A stretch of DNA of 64,000 nucleotides from Flavobacterium cupreum. GTDB lineage: Bacteria; Bacteroidota; Bacteroidia; Flavobacteriales; Flavobacteriaceae. Both the position numbers and the translations under genes were made by a program. The stretch spans positions 248,001-312,000 of the forward strand of contig NZ_QWDM01000006.1 in the NCBI RefSeq assembly GCF_003996965.1, in the 5' to 3' direction. Positions 38,396-46,784 of the stretch are shown one piece after another (positions within the stretch are counted from its first letter, which is position 1; each line of letters opens with the position of its first letter). The notes under the pieces were generated by a model. It was given only the letters and a program-made list of their open reading frames with translations, was not told the origin of the DNA and did not search any database.

Positions 38396-39130
38396 ATGGA
38401 AAAAGAACATCAAATATTTGGAATTAGAGCCATTATAGAAGCAATTCAGGCAGGTAAAGAAGTAGATAAAGTATTCATACAAAAAGAAATTTCGGGTGAG
38501 TTAATGAAAGACCTGATGAAGGTGATGAAACGCGCCAACATCAATTTCTCTTATGTTCCTGTAGAAAAACTAAACAGATTAACACCAAATAATCACCAGG
38601 GCGCTGTAGCCACAATATCACCTATTGGTTTTATTGACTTAGAGCATCTTGTTGAATCTACTATTGAATCCGGTGCAAAACCTTTGTTTCTAATATTGGA
38701 TCAAATCTCTGATGCCCGAAATTTTGGTGCTATTATCCGTACTGCTGAATGTACTGGCGTAAACGGAATTATTGTTCAAAAAGCCGGATCTGCTCCTGTA
38801 AACGGAGACACTGTAAAAACATCAGCGGGTGCAGTTTTTAATGTTCCCATTTGTAAAGTGGAGCATATTAAAGATGCTATATTCTATCTTCAGGGCTCCG
38901 GAATTAAAACTGTTGCTGCTACCGAAAAAACAGAGCACAACATTTACGATTTATCACTGAATGAACCAGTAGCGATAATAATGGGATCTGAAGATCGCGG
39001 AATAAACCCTTCGGTACTTAAAATCGTAGATGAGAAGGCAAAACTTCCAATGTTTGGAACGATAGGTTCTTTAAATGTATCAGTTGCCTGCGGAGCTTTT
39101 CTATACGAAGCTGTCCGCCAAAGAAGTTAA
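38396..39130 (+). CDS. rlmB: 23S rRNA (guanosine-2251-2'-O)-methyltransferase RlmB
   Basis: This 244-residue SpoU-family methyltransferase has the substrate-binding N-terminal domain (QIFGIRAIIEAIQAGKEVDK) and the knotted SAM domain with motifs DQISDARNFGAIIRTAE, IIMGSEDRGI and LNVSVACGAFLYEAV. It methylates the 2'-OH of a guanosine in the peptidyl transferase loop of 23S rRNA. Other TrmH/SpoU paralogues share these motifs, but the length and N-terminal domain favour RlmB. It is monocistronic, with a predicted leaderless transcript and a terminator at 39217-39260. Confidence 0.9.
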   Translation: MEKEHQIFGIRAIIEAIQAGKEVDKVFIQKEISGELMKDLMKVMKRANINFSYVPVEKLNRLTPNNHQGAVATISPIGFIDLEHLVESTIESGAKPLFLILDQISDARNFGAIIRTAECTGVNGIIVQKAGSAPVNGDTVKTSAGAVFNVPICKVEHIKDAIFYLQGSGIKTVAATEKTEHNIYDLSLNEPVAIIMGSEDRGINPSVLKIVDEKAKLPMFGTIGSLNVSVACGAFLYEAVRQRS

Positions 39131-39216
39131 TACTAAAGTTTAGATTGGTAATGAATCATTTTAATTAACTGAATGCTTCCTGACTCAACCTTAAAATGAT
39201 TAATAAAATATATACT

Positions 39217-39260
39217 TATCCATAATAGTTTTGCAAATGACTGTTATGGATATTTTTTTT
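39217..39260 (+). terminator. Terminator of rlmB
   Basis: Arms tatccataatag (39217-39228) and ctgttatggata (39241-39252) pair over 12 positions with one G-T, around a 12-base loop, and are followed by a run of T's. Confidence 0.78.
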
Positions 39261-39293
39261 ACTGCACGTTATAAAAGCTCCTATCCTACCCTG

Positions 39294-40061
39294 CTATTCA
39301 TTTAGATCCGATTCTTCACTTTTTCGAATCGTGTAATTTACTAAAACATTTGAATTAAAATAAGTAATTACATCTTCTGCTTCCTCTTCCGGAATCTCCG
39401 TATTGACAAAATTGCCTTCTGCATCAAAGTGTTTCATAAAAGGATCGGCTTCCGGATTAAAATCTGGTTTTTGCCACTCGTAAACAATCGGCTTGGCATA
39501 ATCAGGAGTTTTATAAAAAAGAGTAAGCGCAAAACCGGTTAAAAAGCCAGCGAGATGTCCTTCCCAGGAAATTGTATTATCAATATCCGGAAAAACATAC
39601 CAGATCATGCCACCGTAAAGCAGCACCACGGAAAAAGAGAGGGCTACTAATCTGTAATATCTGGTTTGTATTCCTTTAAAAAAGATAAAACTTACCAATA
39701 CATAAATTAATCCACTGGCTCCAATATGATAATTTTCCCTGCCGATAATCCAGGTAATCAAACCGGAAAATAAAATCCCGTAACCCAGAACCGCATAAAC
39801 CTGTTTGGGATAAAAAAACTGCATCGCAGCCAACAATACGAACAAAGGAATAGAGTTATTATACAAATGACCCAGATTTTCATGAATGAAAGGGCTAAAC
39901 AAAACCCCCTGCAGACCTGAAATATCCCGGGGATAAATTCCGTTTTGGTAAAAATCAAAATCGAAGCGAATCTGAAACCAGTACACTATCCAAAGAAAAA
40001 GCACAAAAAATACCGGAAGTCCGATAACAGCATTTGAAAACTTAAAATGATCGTCATTCAT
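39294..40061 (-). CDS. Rhomboid-family intramembrane serine protease
   Basis: This 255-residue membrane protein has six or so hydrophobic segments. The catalytic serine is Ser116 in GASGLIY and the histidine is His169 in WEGHLAGFLTG, the rhomboid dyad; HENLGHLYNNS (residues 60-70) is the conserved loop block. A soluble acidic tail of about 60 residues follows the last membrane segment. It should cleave transmembrane substrates within the inner membrane; substrates are unknown. It stands alone, convergent with rlmB. Confidence 0.88.
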   Translation of the reverse strand: MNDDHFKFSNAVIGLPVFFVLFLWIVYWFQIRFDFDFYQNGIYPRDISGLQGVLFSPFIHENLGHLYNNSIPLFVLLAAMQFFYPKQVYAVLGYGILFSGLITWIIGRENYHIGASGLIYVLVSFIFFKGIQTRYYRLVALSFSVVLLYGGMIWYVFPDIDNTISWEGHLAGFLTGFALTLFYKTPDYAKPIVYEWQKPDFNPEADPFMKHFDAEGNFVNTEIPEEEAEDVITYFNSNVLVNYTIRKSEESDLNE

Positions 40062-40161
40062 AATTCCAATAATAGGTTCACGGATTAAATATCAAAAAAC
40101 TATCCAAATATAATTTACTGATAATTTGTCAGCTAACCGAAAATATTCTTAAATCCTTTTT

Positions 40162-40240
40162 TTAGCCCTGATGGAAGCGGCATCCTTTTTCTGGCTTCTT
40201 TAGCCAGGAAAAGATATAGCGAACAGCAGGAAATAGCTCC
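40162..40240 (+). ncRNA. Structured intergenic element resembling Flavo-1 RNA
   Basis: The segment starts tttagccctgatggaagcgg, continues into a long hairpin (ctggct at 40191-40196 pairs agccag at 40202-40207, extended by the flanking T and A runs), and closes with gaacagcagg and aaatagctcc. The start agccctg can pair with cagg...agct near the end to close the element. From memory this arrangement (conserved flanks, variable central hairpin) is a common flavobacterial intergenic element that I associate with the Flavo-1 RNA family. It lies between rhomboid and rarA, pointing toward rarA. Confidence 0.55.
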
Positions 40241-40281
40241 TCAAAATAACAAAATTAAATTGAAAACCGTAATTTTACAAA

Positions 40282-41559
40282 ATGGAAGCACCGTTAGCAG
40301 AGCGAATTCGCCCACAAAAATTAGAAGATTATATTAGTCAGCACCATTTGGTTGGCCCAAACGGTTCGTTGACGCAACAGATATCCAAGGGAATTATACC
40401 TTCATTAATTTTTTGGGGGCCTCCCGGAACCGGAAAAACCACATTGGCCCAAATTATTGCGCAGGAATCAAAACGTCCTTTTTACATCTTGAGTGCCATA
40501 AATTCCGGAGTAAAAGATATTCGTGATGTCATTGAAAAAGCAAAACAAAGCGGAGGACTGTTTACTGCCAGAAACCCGATTTTGTTTATCGATGAGATTC
40601 ACCGATTTAGCAAGTCGCAACAAGATTCCCTTTTGGCAGCCGTGGAGAAAGGCTGGATCACTTTAATTGGTGCTACAACCGAAAATCCAAGCTTTGAAGT
40701 TATACCTGCCCTACTATCCCGCTGTCAGGTTTATATACTGAATGCTTTCAGTAAAAATGACCTTGAAGCCCTTTTGCAGCGGGCAATGAAAACTGACACT
40801 GAATTGGCTTCAAAAAACATAGTCCTGAAAGAAACCGAGGCTTTGTTAAGACTTTCTGGCGGAGATGGCAGAAAACTTCTTAATATTTTCGAACTGGTGG
40901 TGAATGCATCTCCGGACGGAGAAATAGTTATTACCAATGACCGTGTATTTGAGCTGGTGCAGCAAAATACCGTTTTGTATGACAAAACCGGAGAGCAGCA
41001 TTACGATATTGTTTCTGCCTTTATAAAATCAATCAGGGGAAGTGATCCGAATGGAGCTGTGTATTGGCTGGCCAGAATGATTGAAGGCGGTGAAGATGTA
41101 AAATTTATTGCGCGAAGAATGCTGATCTTATCGAGTGAAGACATCGGAAATGCGAATCCTACGGCTTTTATCATGGCTAATAACACCTTTCAGGCGGTCT
41201 CCACTATTGGTTATCCCGAAAGCCGGATTATATTGAGTCAGTGCGCTATTTATTTAGCCACTTCCCCCAAAAGCAATGCCTCGTATATGGCGATTGGAAA
41301 TGCACAGCAACTGGTGAAACAAACCGGGGATTTACCGGTTCCGATTCATCTGCGAAATGCACCAACTAAATTGATGAAAGAACTCGGCTATGGTGAAGAT
41401 TACAAATATTCCCATGATTATGCCAACAATTTTGCAGACCAGGAGTTTTTGCCAGATGCGATAAAAGAAACGGTTCTTTATAATCCGGGAAGCAATTCCA
41501 GAGAGAACAGCAACCGCGAATTTCTAAAGAACCGCTGGAAAGACAAATATGGTTATTAA
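40282..41559 (+). CDS. rarA: Replication-associated recombination protein A (RarA/MgsA AAA+ ATPase)
   Basis: This 425-residue clamp-loader-like ATPase has [20 protein letters not shown] at the start, Walker A GPPGTGKT at 46-53, Walker [10 protein letters not shown] near 100, sensor 1 [10 protein letters not shown], and the C-terminal MgsA tetramerisation region with [17 protein letters not shown] and [10 protein letters not shown]. It works at stalled replication forks with SSB and RecA. Its stop codon is 15 bases from the convergent neighbour, with no visible terminator between. The Flavo-1-like element lies 40 bases upstream. Confidence 0.93.
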   Translation: MEAPLAERIRPQKLEDYISQHHLVGPNGSLTQQISKGIIPSLIFWGPPGTGKTTLAQIIAQESKRPFYILSAINSGVKDIRDVIEKAKQSGGLFTARNPILFIDEIHRFSKSQQDSLLAAVEKGWITLIGATTENPSFEVIPALLSRCQVYILNAFSKNDLEALLQRAMKTDTELASKNIVLKETEALLRLSGGDGRKLLNIFELVVNASPDGEIVITNDRVFELVQQNTVLYDKTGEQHYDIVSAFIKSIRGSDPNGAVYWLARMIEGGEDVKFIARRMLILSSEDIGNANPTAFIMANNTFQAVSTIGYPESRIILSQCAIYLATSPKSNASYMAIGNAQQLVKQTGDLPVPIHLRNAPTKLMKELGYGEDYKYSHDYANNFADQEFLPDAIKETVLYNPGSNSRENSNREFLKNRWKDKYGY

Positions 41560-41574
41560 ACCGTATTTTATATT

Positions 41575-42324
41575 TTAGAATTTAACGGATACTTTTTCAG
41601 ATACCATTTTATCGTTTTGGTAATATTCAAAAAACCACTGATTATCTTTAGCATTTAAGGTACCCTGAATACCATCTTTAATTGCTATGAATGAATCTGC
41701 ACGGGAAGTTTTAAGCAATTTCATTACTACTTTTGGCGTTTTATCAATTAATTGATATCCGTTTTCTGTCGGCTGTGCATAAAGTAAATTCGGATCTGAA
41801 GTATCTGCAACCGGAGCAGCAACAACAGTAGTAGTCGCTACAGCAGGAACTGAAGCAGCGGCATTAGAAATCTTAGCCGGAGCTGATGTTGCAACAGCTT
41901 TCCCGTTATAGGCATAATGCAAAGCATTTACAGATAAAAATGCCTGTTCAAGAGCTTCTCTGTAAGCAATTTCGTAATCTTTCTCTTTGCTTTTTCCAAT
42001 TTCAGAAGTGTAAACCACTTTTCCGTAGCAGTCTTTAAATTCAGCAAAAAGTTTAGTTACTAAAAATCCGCTTTCTCTTTTTACGTCAATGTATAAAAGC
42101 TGACAACGATCGTTATATTCAGCGGGGATTTCTTCATTTACATAAAAGGCTTTAAAACCGGCCTTCACTAAATTCGATTTAGTGCTTGTGGCTAATCTGT
42201 ATTGATTATCGGTTTTAAGAAAGTCATATTTCAACGGAATAATGACCGCTTTATAATCGTTTACAGATTGCGAAAATCCAATAACTGAAACTAAAAGTGC
42301 CATCAACAAAAATTTAATTTTCAT
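41575..42324 (-). CDS. Secreted hypothetical protein
   Basis: I do not recognise a named family. The 249-residue protein has a signal peptide (MKIKFLLMALLVSVIGFSQ), a folded N-terminal domain of about 120 residues (KAVIIPLKYDFLKTDNQYRL; a pattern seen in many Flavobacteria), a low-complexity Ala/Val/Pro/Thr linker around residues 145-175, and a C-terminal beta-rich domain (AIKDGIQGTLNAKDNQWFFE). It is probably periplasmic. It is the last gene after radC and yjjG, 2 bases from yjjG, so probably cotranscribed. No catalytic motif is visible. Confidence 0.6.
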   Translation of the reverse strand: MKIKFLLMALLVSVIGFSQSVNDYKAVIIPLKYDFLKTDNQYRLATSTKSNLVKAGFKAFYVNEEIPAEYNDRCQLLYIDVKRESGFLVTKLFAEFKDCYGKVVYTSEIGKSKEKDYEIAYREALEQAFLSVNALHYAYNGKAVATSAPAKISNAAASVPAVATTTVVAAPVADTSDPNLLYAQPTENGYQLIDKTPKVVMKLLKTSRADSFIAIKDGIQGTLNAKDNQWFFEYYQNDKMVSEKVSVKF

Positions 42325-42326
42325 AA

Positions 42327-43013
42327 TTATAAATATTTTTTAAGTTCTAATAAGTGATTTATTTGTTTAATATTTTCCGGTGCCTCAATTTTCTTGTCAT
42401 TAAAGAAGATCGCATCTAAACCAGCGTTTAAAGCACCATTTACATCTGCATCAAGGCAATCTCCAATCATAACGCAGTTTTCTTTTGAAGCTTTGGCTAA
42501 ATTTACCGCATAATCAAAGATAATACTATTTGGCTTTTTTACACCTGCCAGCTCCGAATTTGTTATAGTAGCAAAATAGCCCGAAAGTTGGGCATTATTA
42601 ATTTTTTTTTCCTGAACTCCGGCAAAACCATTTGTGATAATATGCAATTTGTATTTTGGTTTCAAATATTCCAAAACCTCAATTGCCCCGTCAAAAAGAT
42701 GGTTATTATCTGTTAGAAGTTCAATATAATCATTTGCAATCGCATCAATATCGGGATCCGAAATCTGATGGTTCAATGCATCAAAGGAGAATTTCAGCCG
42801 GTTATAACGCAACTCCTGATGGGTAATTTTATCATGTTGATATAATTTCCAGCAGGCCTGATTGATGGGCATGTACTTCTCTATAAAATCAGCTGTTATT
42901 ATGTGCGGGTAATTCGCTTTAAAAATGCGATCGAAAGCCATCTCTGAATTTTTATCAAAATCCCAAAGTGTATGATCTAAATCGAAAAAGATATCGGTAA
43001 TCGTAGTACTCAT
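42327..43013 (-). CDS. yjjG: YjjG-type HAD nucleotidase (noncanonical pyrimidine nucleotide phosphatase)
   Basis: This 228-residue HAD hydrolase has motif I FFDLDHTLWDF (nucleophile Asp and acid/base Asp), motif II in LHIITNGF, the lysine in AGVKKPNSIIFDYA and motif IV MIGDCLDADVNGAL. A helical cap follows motif I. YjjG-like enzymes dephosphorylate damaged pyrimidine nucleotides. It lies 3 bases after radC and 2 before the secreted hypothetical gene. Confidence 0.88.
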   Translation of the reverse strand: MSTTITDIFFDLDHTLWDFDKNSEMAFDRIFKANYPHIITADFIEKYMPINQACWKLYQHDKITHQELRYNRLKFSFDALNHQISDPDIDAIANDYIELLTDNNHLFDGAIEVLEYLKPKYKLHIITNGFAGVQEKKINNAQLSGYFATITNSELAGVKKPNSIIFDYAVNLAKASKENCVMIGDCLDADVNGALNAGLDAIFFNDKKIEAPENIKQINHLLELKKYL

Positions 43014-43016
43014 ATA

Positions 43017-43706
43017 TTAAAAAATTCCTTCATCTACAAAACTATAATATTTTGTTTCAGTAATAATCAAATGGTCTAAAACTTTAACATCTAGGCTATC
43101 CCCCGCCCATTTTAGTTTCTTTGTAATTTTTATATCGGCATCGCTAGGCTTTAATGCTCCTGAAGGATGATTGTGACACAAAATCAAGCTTGTAGCATTA
43201 ATTTCTAGAGCCAATTTAAAAACTAAACGGACATCGACAATTGTTCCTGAGATTCCTCCTTTACTTAGTTGAGATTTAGAAATTACTTTATTCGAATTAT
43301 TCAGAAAAAGTACCCAGAATTCTTCATGCGGCAATTCGCCAATTAGGGGCTGCATAATGTCGAAAACCATTTTACTGGATGTAATTTTAGTTAATTCGAC
43401 AGTATCTTCAGCTCTTCTGCGACGCCCCAGTTCTAAGGCTGCTATAATCATTATTGCTTTGGCCTGCCCAATTCCTTTGAAATTTATTAATTCTGAAACC
43501 GACATCTTACCAAGTGTATTAAGACTATCGGCACTAGCCAAAATTCTTTTACTCAAACAAACAGCGGACTCGTTTCTGCTCCCGGATCCAATCAAAATCG
43601 CAATTAACTCAGCGTTACTTAAAACACTTTTACCTTTTGACATTAATTTTTCTCGCGGTTTGTCTTCCTCTGACCATTTTGTAATAGGAAAATATTGGGC
43701 CTCCAT
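43017..43706 (-). CDS. radC: RadC-family protein (JAB/MPN domain)
   Basis: This 229-residue protein has an N-terminal helix-hairpin-helix (LINFKGIGQAKAIMIIAALE) and a C-terminal JAB-like metal-binding domain with the signature HNHPSG and a following Asp in LKPSDADIKIT. Despite the name, a role in DNA repair is not firmly established. It heads a probable three-gene operon with yjjG and the secreted hypothetical protein, and is divergent from the DUF1287 gene. Confidence 0.93.
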   Translation of the reverse strand: MEAQYFPITKWSEEDKPREKLMSKGKSVLSNAELIAILIGSGSRNESAVCLSKRILASADSLNTLGKMSVSELINFKGIGQAKAIMIIAALELGRRRRAEDTVELTKITSSKMVFDIMQPLIGELPHEEFWVLFLNNSNKVISKSQLSKGGISGTIVDVRLVFKLALEINATSLILCHNHPSGALKPSDADIKITKKLKWAGDSLDVKVLDHLIITETKYYSFVDEGIF

Positions 43707-43820
43707 GAATACTGAATTAAATTATTTCTTATCCCGCTAAACTAATAAAAAAAATAAGAAAATTCATTCATTAAAAATATTAATTATTATTTTTATTATC
43801 CTTAATTTTAAATCAAAAAG

Positions 43821-44447
43821 ATGAAACAGATTTATATTCTCTTGTTCGTGGTCTTATCATATTCCTGCCATCAGAAAGAAAAAGAACCACTTGCACCTTT
43901 CACAACCAACACAACCACAAAAACATTTGAAGAAAGATTATCTGATGCTGCCATCTCTGTAATCGACCCGACAATAGATTATGATTCTGCTTATTTTTCG
44001 ATAGCTTATCCTAACGGTGATGTGCCTGCAAACAAAGGTGTTTGTACAGATGTAATCATCCGATCTTACAGAAAGTTAGGGATTGATTTACAAAAAGAAG
44101 TCCATGAAGATATGATAGCCAATTTTTCAGAATATCCCAATCTGGAAAAGTGGGGAATGACAAAAACAGATACCAACATCGACCACAGAAGAGTACCAAA
44201 CTTAGAAGTTTTCTTTGAAAGAAAAGGTAAAAAACTTACTGTAAACCAAGATCCTGCCACTTATAAAACCGGAGAAATAGTAACGTGGATGATCAACGGA
44301 AAACTTCCTCACATCGGAATCGTCACCAACAAAAAATCAAAAGACGGAAAACGAAATCTAATTGTACACAATGTTGGCGGAGGCCAGGTTCTGGAAGATT
44401 GTTTGTTTGAATACGAAATTACAGGGCACTACCGTTATTGGAAATAA
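43821..44447 (+). CDS. DUF1287 lipoprotein
   Basis: This 208-residue protein has a lipoprotein signal with lipidated Cys16 in VLSYSC and a DUF1287 domain: NGDVPANKGVCTDVIIRSYR with a conserved cysteine, then GEIVTWMINGKLPHIGIVTN with a conserved histidine. The Cys-His spacing recalls papain-like NlpC/P60 amidases, so a role in peptidoglycan or peptide cleavage is plausible but unproven. It is convergent with the peptidoglycan-recycling gene mpl. Repeats of the ttccaaa type follow the stop codon. Confidence 0.82.
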   Translation: MKQIYILLFVVLSYSCHQKEKEPLAPFTTNTTTKTFEERLSDAAISVIDPTIDYDSAYFSIAYPNGDVPANKGVCTDVIIRSYRKLGIDLQKEVHEDMIANFSEYPNLEKWGMTKTDTNIDHRRVPNLEVFFERKGKKLTVNQDPATYKTGEIVTWMINGKLPHIGIVTNKKSKDGKRNLIVHNVGGGQVLEDCLFEYEITGHYRYWK

Positions 44448-44476
44448 AATTCCAAAGCTTAAATTCCAAATTCCAA
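44448..44476. repeat. Short tandem repeat (aaattcc type)
   Basis: Copies of aattccaaa/aaattccaaattccaa follow the DUF1287 stop codon. The same motif recurs at 45903-45934 and 53130-53162, each time directly beyond a gene end. Confidence 0.65.
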
Positions 44477-44490
44477 TGAAAATAAAAAAA

Positions 44491-44514
44491 GCCAATCACA
44501 AAACTGCAATTGGC
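44491..44514 (-). terminator. Terminator of mpl
   Basis: Arms gccaat (44491-44496) and attggc (44509-44514) form a 6-bp stem; on the minus-strand RNA it is followed by a U run encoded by the A run at 44484-44490. Confidence 0.65.
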
Positions 44515-44544
44515 CATTATCTCATTTTCAAATTATCTAATTCT

Positions 44545-45900
44545 CTAATTAATAAGAGCTTTTACATCATCAAAATTTAATCCTCCGTAATTCCCTGAAC
44601 TCATTAAAAGCAAAGCGGAATTTTCCAGATTTAAATTAAAAAGATATTCTTTGAATTCAATAGGATTTGTATAAATGATCAGGTCTTTTCTATTAAAAGA
44701 AGTTGCAATTTGGTCATAAGTCACTTCTTCAAGTTGTTTGATTTTTACCGCATCCGGTGAGTAGAATACTACCGCGACATCGGCATACTCCAGAGCGCCT
44801 TCGTATTCTTTTAAGAATTCAGCATTTAAGCTGCTGTACGTGTGCAATTCCAGACAAGCTACTAAAGTTCTGTTTGGATATTGTTCTTTTACGGCTTTAG
44901 TCGTAGCAGCTACTTTACTTGGTGAATGTGCAAAATCTTTATAGGCTACCTTACCTTTTCCTTCTGCAATTTTTTCCAGACGTTTGGAAGCTCCTTTAAA
45001 ACTGGCAATTGCTTCATAAAAGTCAGCTTCATCAACTCCCATATTCTGGCAGATCCATTTGGCTCCGGCTAAATTGTTTAAGTTATGTGCTCCGAAAACT
45101 TCGATCGGCATGTCCCCTTCCGGTGTTTTTAGTAACGTAACTCCATCACTAACGGTATATTCCGGTGTATGATACGCTAGTTTACGAATTGGGTTTGTAG
45201 CCGCTTCTGAAACTCGTTTTACCTCCGGGTCATTTTCGTTGTATACTAAAATGCCTCCGTTAGTAATTTTCCCAATGAAAATTTCGAATTGCTCAACGTA
45301 ATTTTCATAGGTTGGAAAAACATTAATATGATCCCAGGCAATTCCGGAAATCAGTGCAATATTGGGTTGGTATAAATGAAATTTTGGTCTTCTGTCAATC
45401 GGGGACGATAAATATTCGTCTCCTTCCAAAACGATAAAATCGTTCTCTTCTGTCAGGTGTACCATCGTATCAAATCCTTCCAGTTGCGCTCCAACCATAT
45501 AATCAACTGCAATATTATGGTAATGCATAACATGCAAAATCATCGAAGTAATGGTCGTTTTACCGTGAGAGCCGCCAATAACGACACGGGTTTTATTTTT
45601 GGATTGTTCGTATAAAAATTCCGGATACGAATATATTTTCAATCCTAAATCTTGTGCCTTGAGTAATTCAGGGTTATCTGCTTTTGCGTGCATTCCTAAA
45701 ATGATCGCATCGATATCAGAAGTTATTTTTTCGGGAAACCAGCCTAATTCAGCAGGAAGGATTCCTTTTTTTTCCAATCTTGATTTTGAGGGTTCAAAAA
45801 TAGCATCGTCACTTCCTGTAACCTGATATCCTTTGTTATGCAATGCTAATGCCAGATTGTGCATAGCACTTCCGCCAATGGCGATGAAATGTGTTTTCAT
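44545..45900 (-). CDS. mpl: Mur ligase family peptidoglycan-recycling ligase (Mpl-like)
   Basis: This 451-residue Mur ligase has the N-terminal nucleotide-sugar binding domain (MKTHFIAIGGSAMHNLALAL), the ATP P-loop GGSHGKTTIT, and central motifs such as ALISGIAWDHINVFPTYENY and FAHSPSKVAATTKAV. The pattern fits UDP-N-acetylmuramate:L-alanyl-gamma-D-glutamyl-meso-diaminopimelate ligase, which reattaches recycled tripeptide to UDP-MurNAc. The tail region is typical of Mpl, whereas MurC is usually in the dcw cluster. It is convergent with the DUF1287 lipoprotein gene. Confidence 0.88.
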   Translation of the reverse strand: MKTHFIAIGGSAMHNLALALHNKGYQVTGSDDAIFEPSKSRLEKKGILPAELGWFPEKITSDIDAIILGMHAKADNPELLKAQDLGLKIYSYPEFLYEQSKNKTRVVIGGSHGKTTITSMILHVMHYHNIAVDYMVGAQLEGFDTMVHLTEENDFIVLEGDEYLSSPIDRRPKFHLYQPNIALISGIAWDHINVFPTYENYVEQFEIFIGKITNGGILVYNENDPEVKRVSEAATNPIRKLAYHTPEYTVSDGVTLLKTPEGDMPIEVFGAHNLNNLAGAKWICQNMGVDEADFYEAIASFKGASKRLEKIAEGKGKVAYKDFAHSPSKVAATTKAVKEQYPNRTLVACLELHTYSSLNAEFLKEYEGALEYADVAVVFYSPDAVKIKQLEEVTYDQIATSFNRKDLIIYTNPIEFKEYLFNLNLENSALLLMSSGNYGGLNFDDVKALIN

Positions 45901-45902
45901 TT

Positions 45903-45934
45903 AAAATTCCAATTTTTAAGTTCCAAATTCCAAT
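45903..45934. repeat. Short tandem repeat (aaattcc type)
   Basis: aaattccaatttttaagttc and ccaaattccaat occur in the 68-base gap between the TPR gene and mpl. Same family as 44448-44476 and 53130-53162. Confidence 0.6.
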
Positions 45935-45968
45935 AAATAGCTGAAATTTAGTTGTTGAGATTTAATTA

Positions 45969-46655
45969 TTATGACTCAAACTTTTGCTTTAATTCCCTGG
46001 CTTTTTTAGGGTCTTTTAATTTGTTCAAATATAAATTATATAATTTTTGAAATGTGGTTTTTGATTTACCAATTTCATTCGCTTTGATATAATATTTTTC
46101 AGCCGAACTAAATCTCTTAAAATATTCTTCAATTTTTCCTCTTGACAAGTAACCATCAACCGGAGATAACTGCATTAATTCGTTTGAATATGAAATTGCC
46201 TTTGACTCGCTTCCTCCAAAAATCCCCGGCAGATGAAGATAATATTCCACTAATCCCCAACGCGCCTGAATATGTTTCGGATTTAATTCGATCGCTTTTT
46301 CGAATGATTCCCGAACTTCGGTTGCCAGTGCTAAAGCCTTAAATTTATTTACTTCTGAGGCTCTCATTCCTAAAGCGCCACCGTATTTAAAATAATAATT
46401 GGCTTCTGCGGGTTTTAGCTCTTTTAGTTTTTTATAATACCCGACAGCTTTTTCCCATAATTTATCATGCGAGGCAATGTCGCCCAAATATTCAATTGTT
46501 TTTAGATCTGAGGGTTTGGTTTTCAGCACCTCTTCGAAAGCTACTTTTGCTTCTTCAAATTTTTTTGCATGAAAAAACTTTTCCCCTTTCTCAAAATTAG
46601 ATTGCGACCATATTAGTAATGGCATAAACAATAAGACGAATAGTAGCTGTTTCAT
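45969..46655 (-). CDS. Periplasmic TPR-repeat protein
   Basis: This 228-residue protein has a signal peptide (MKQLLFVLLFMPLLIWSQ) followed by several tetratricopeptide repeats, for example FEKGEKFFHAKKFEEAKVAF, LWEKAVGYYKKLKELKPAEA and FEKAIELNPKHIQARWGLVE. TPRs mediate protein contacts; partner and function are unknown. It is upstream of mpl on the same strand and divergent from the macroglobulin gene. A TATTTTTG element at 46660-46667 may give an almost leaderless transcript. Confidence 0.78.
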   Translation of the reverse strand: MKQLLFVLLFMPLLIWSQSNFEKGEKFFHAKKFEEAKVAFEEVLKTKPSDLKTIEYLGDIASHDKLWEKAVGYYKKLKELKPAEANYYFKYGGALGMRASEVNKFKALALATEVRESFEKAIELNPKHIQARWGLVEYYLHLPGIFGGSESKAISYSNELMQLSPVDGYLSRGKIEEYFKRFSSAEKYYIKANEIGKSKTTFQKLYNLYLNKLKDPKKARELKQKFES

Positions 46656-46784
46656 ATTTCAAAAATAGCGAAATATAACATCAGTAATTTGCATTTAAAG
46701 ATAAATTAGTAATTTGTACGAAATTATTTGAAGATCCTCCCAACTTTTTATTTACAATTGTCCTCTTTAGATTAAAACTATCTT

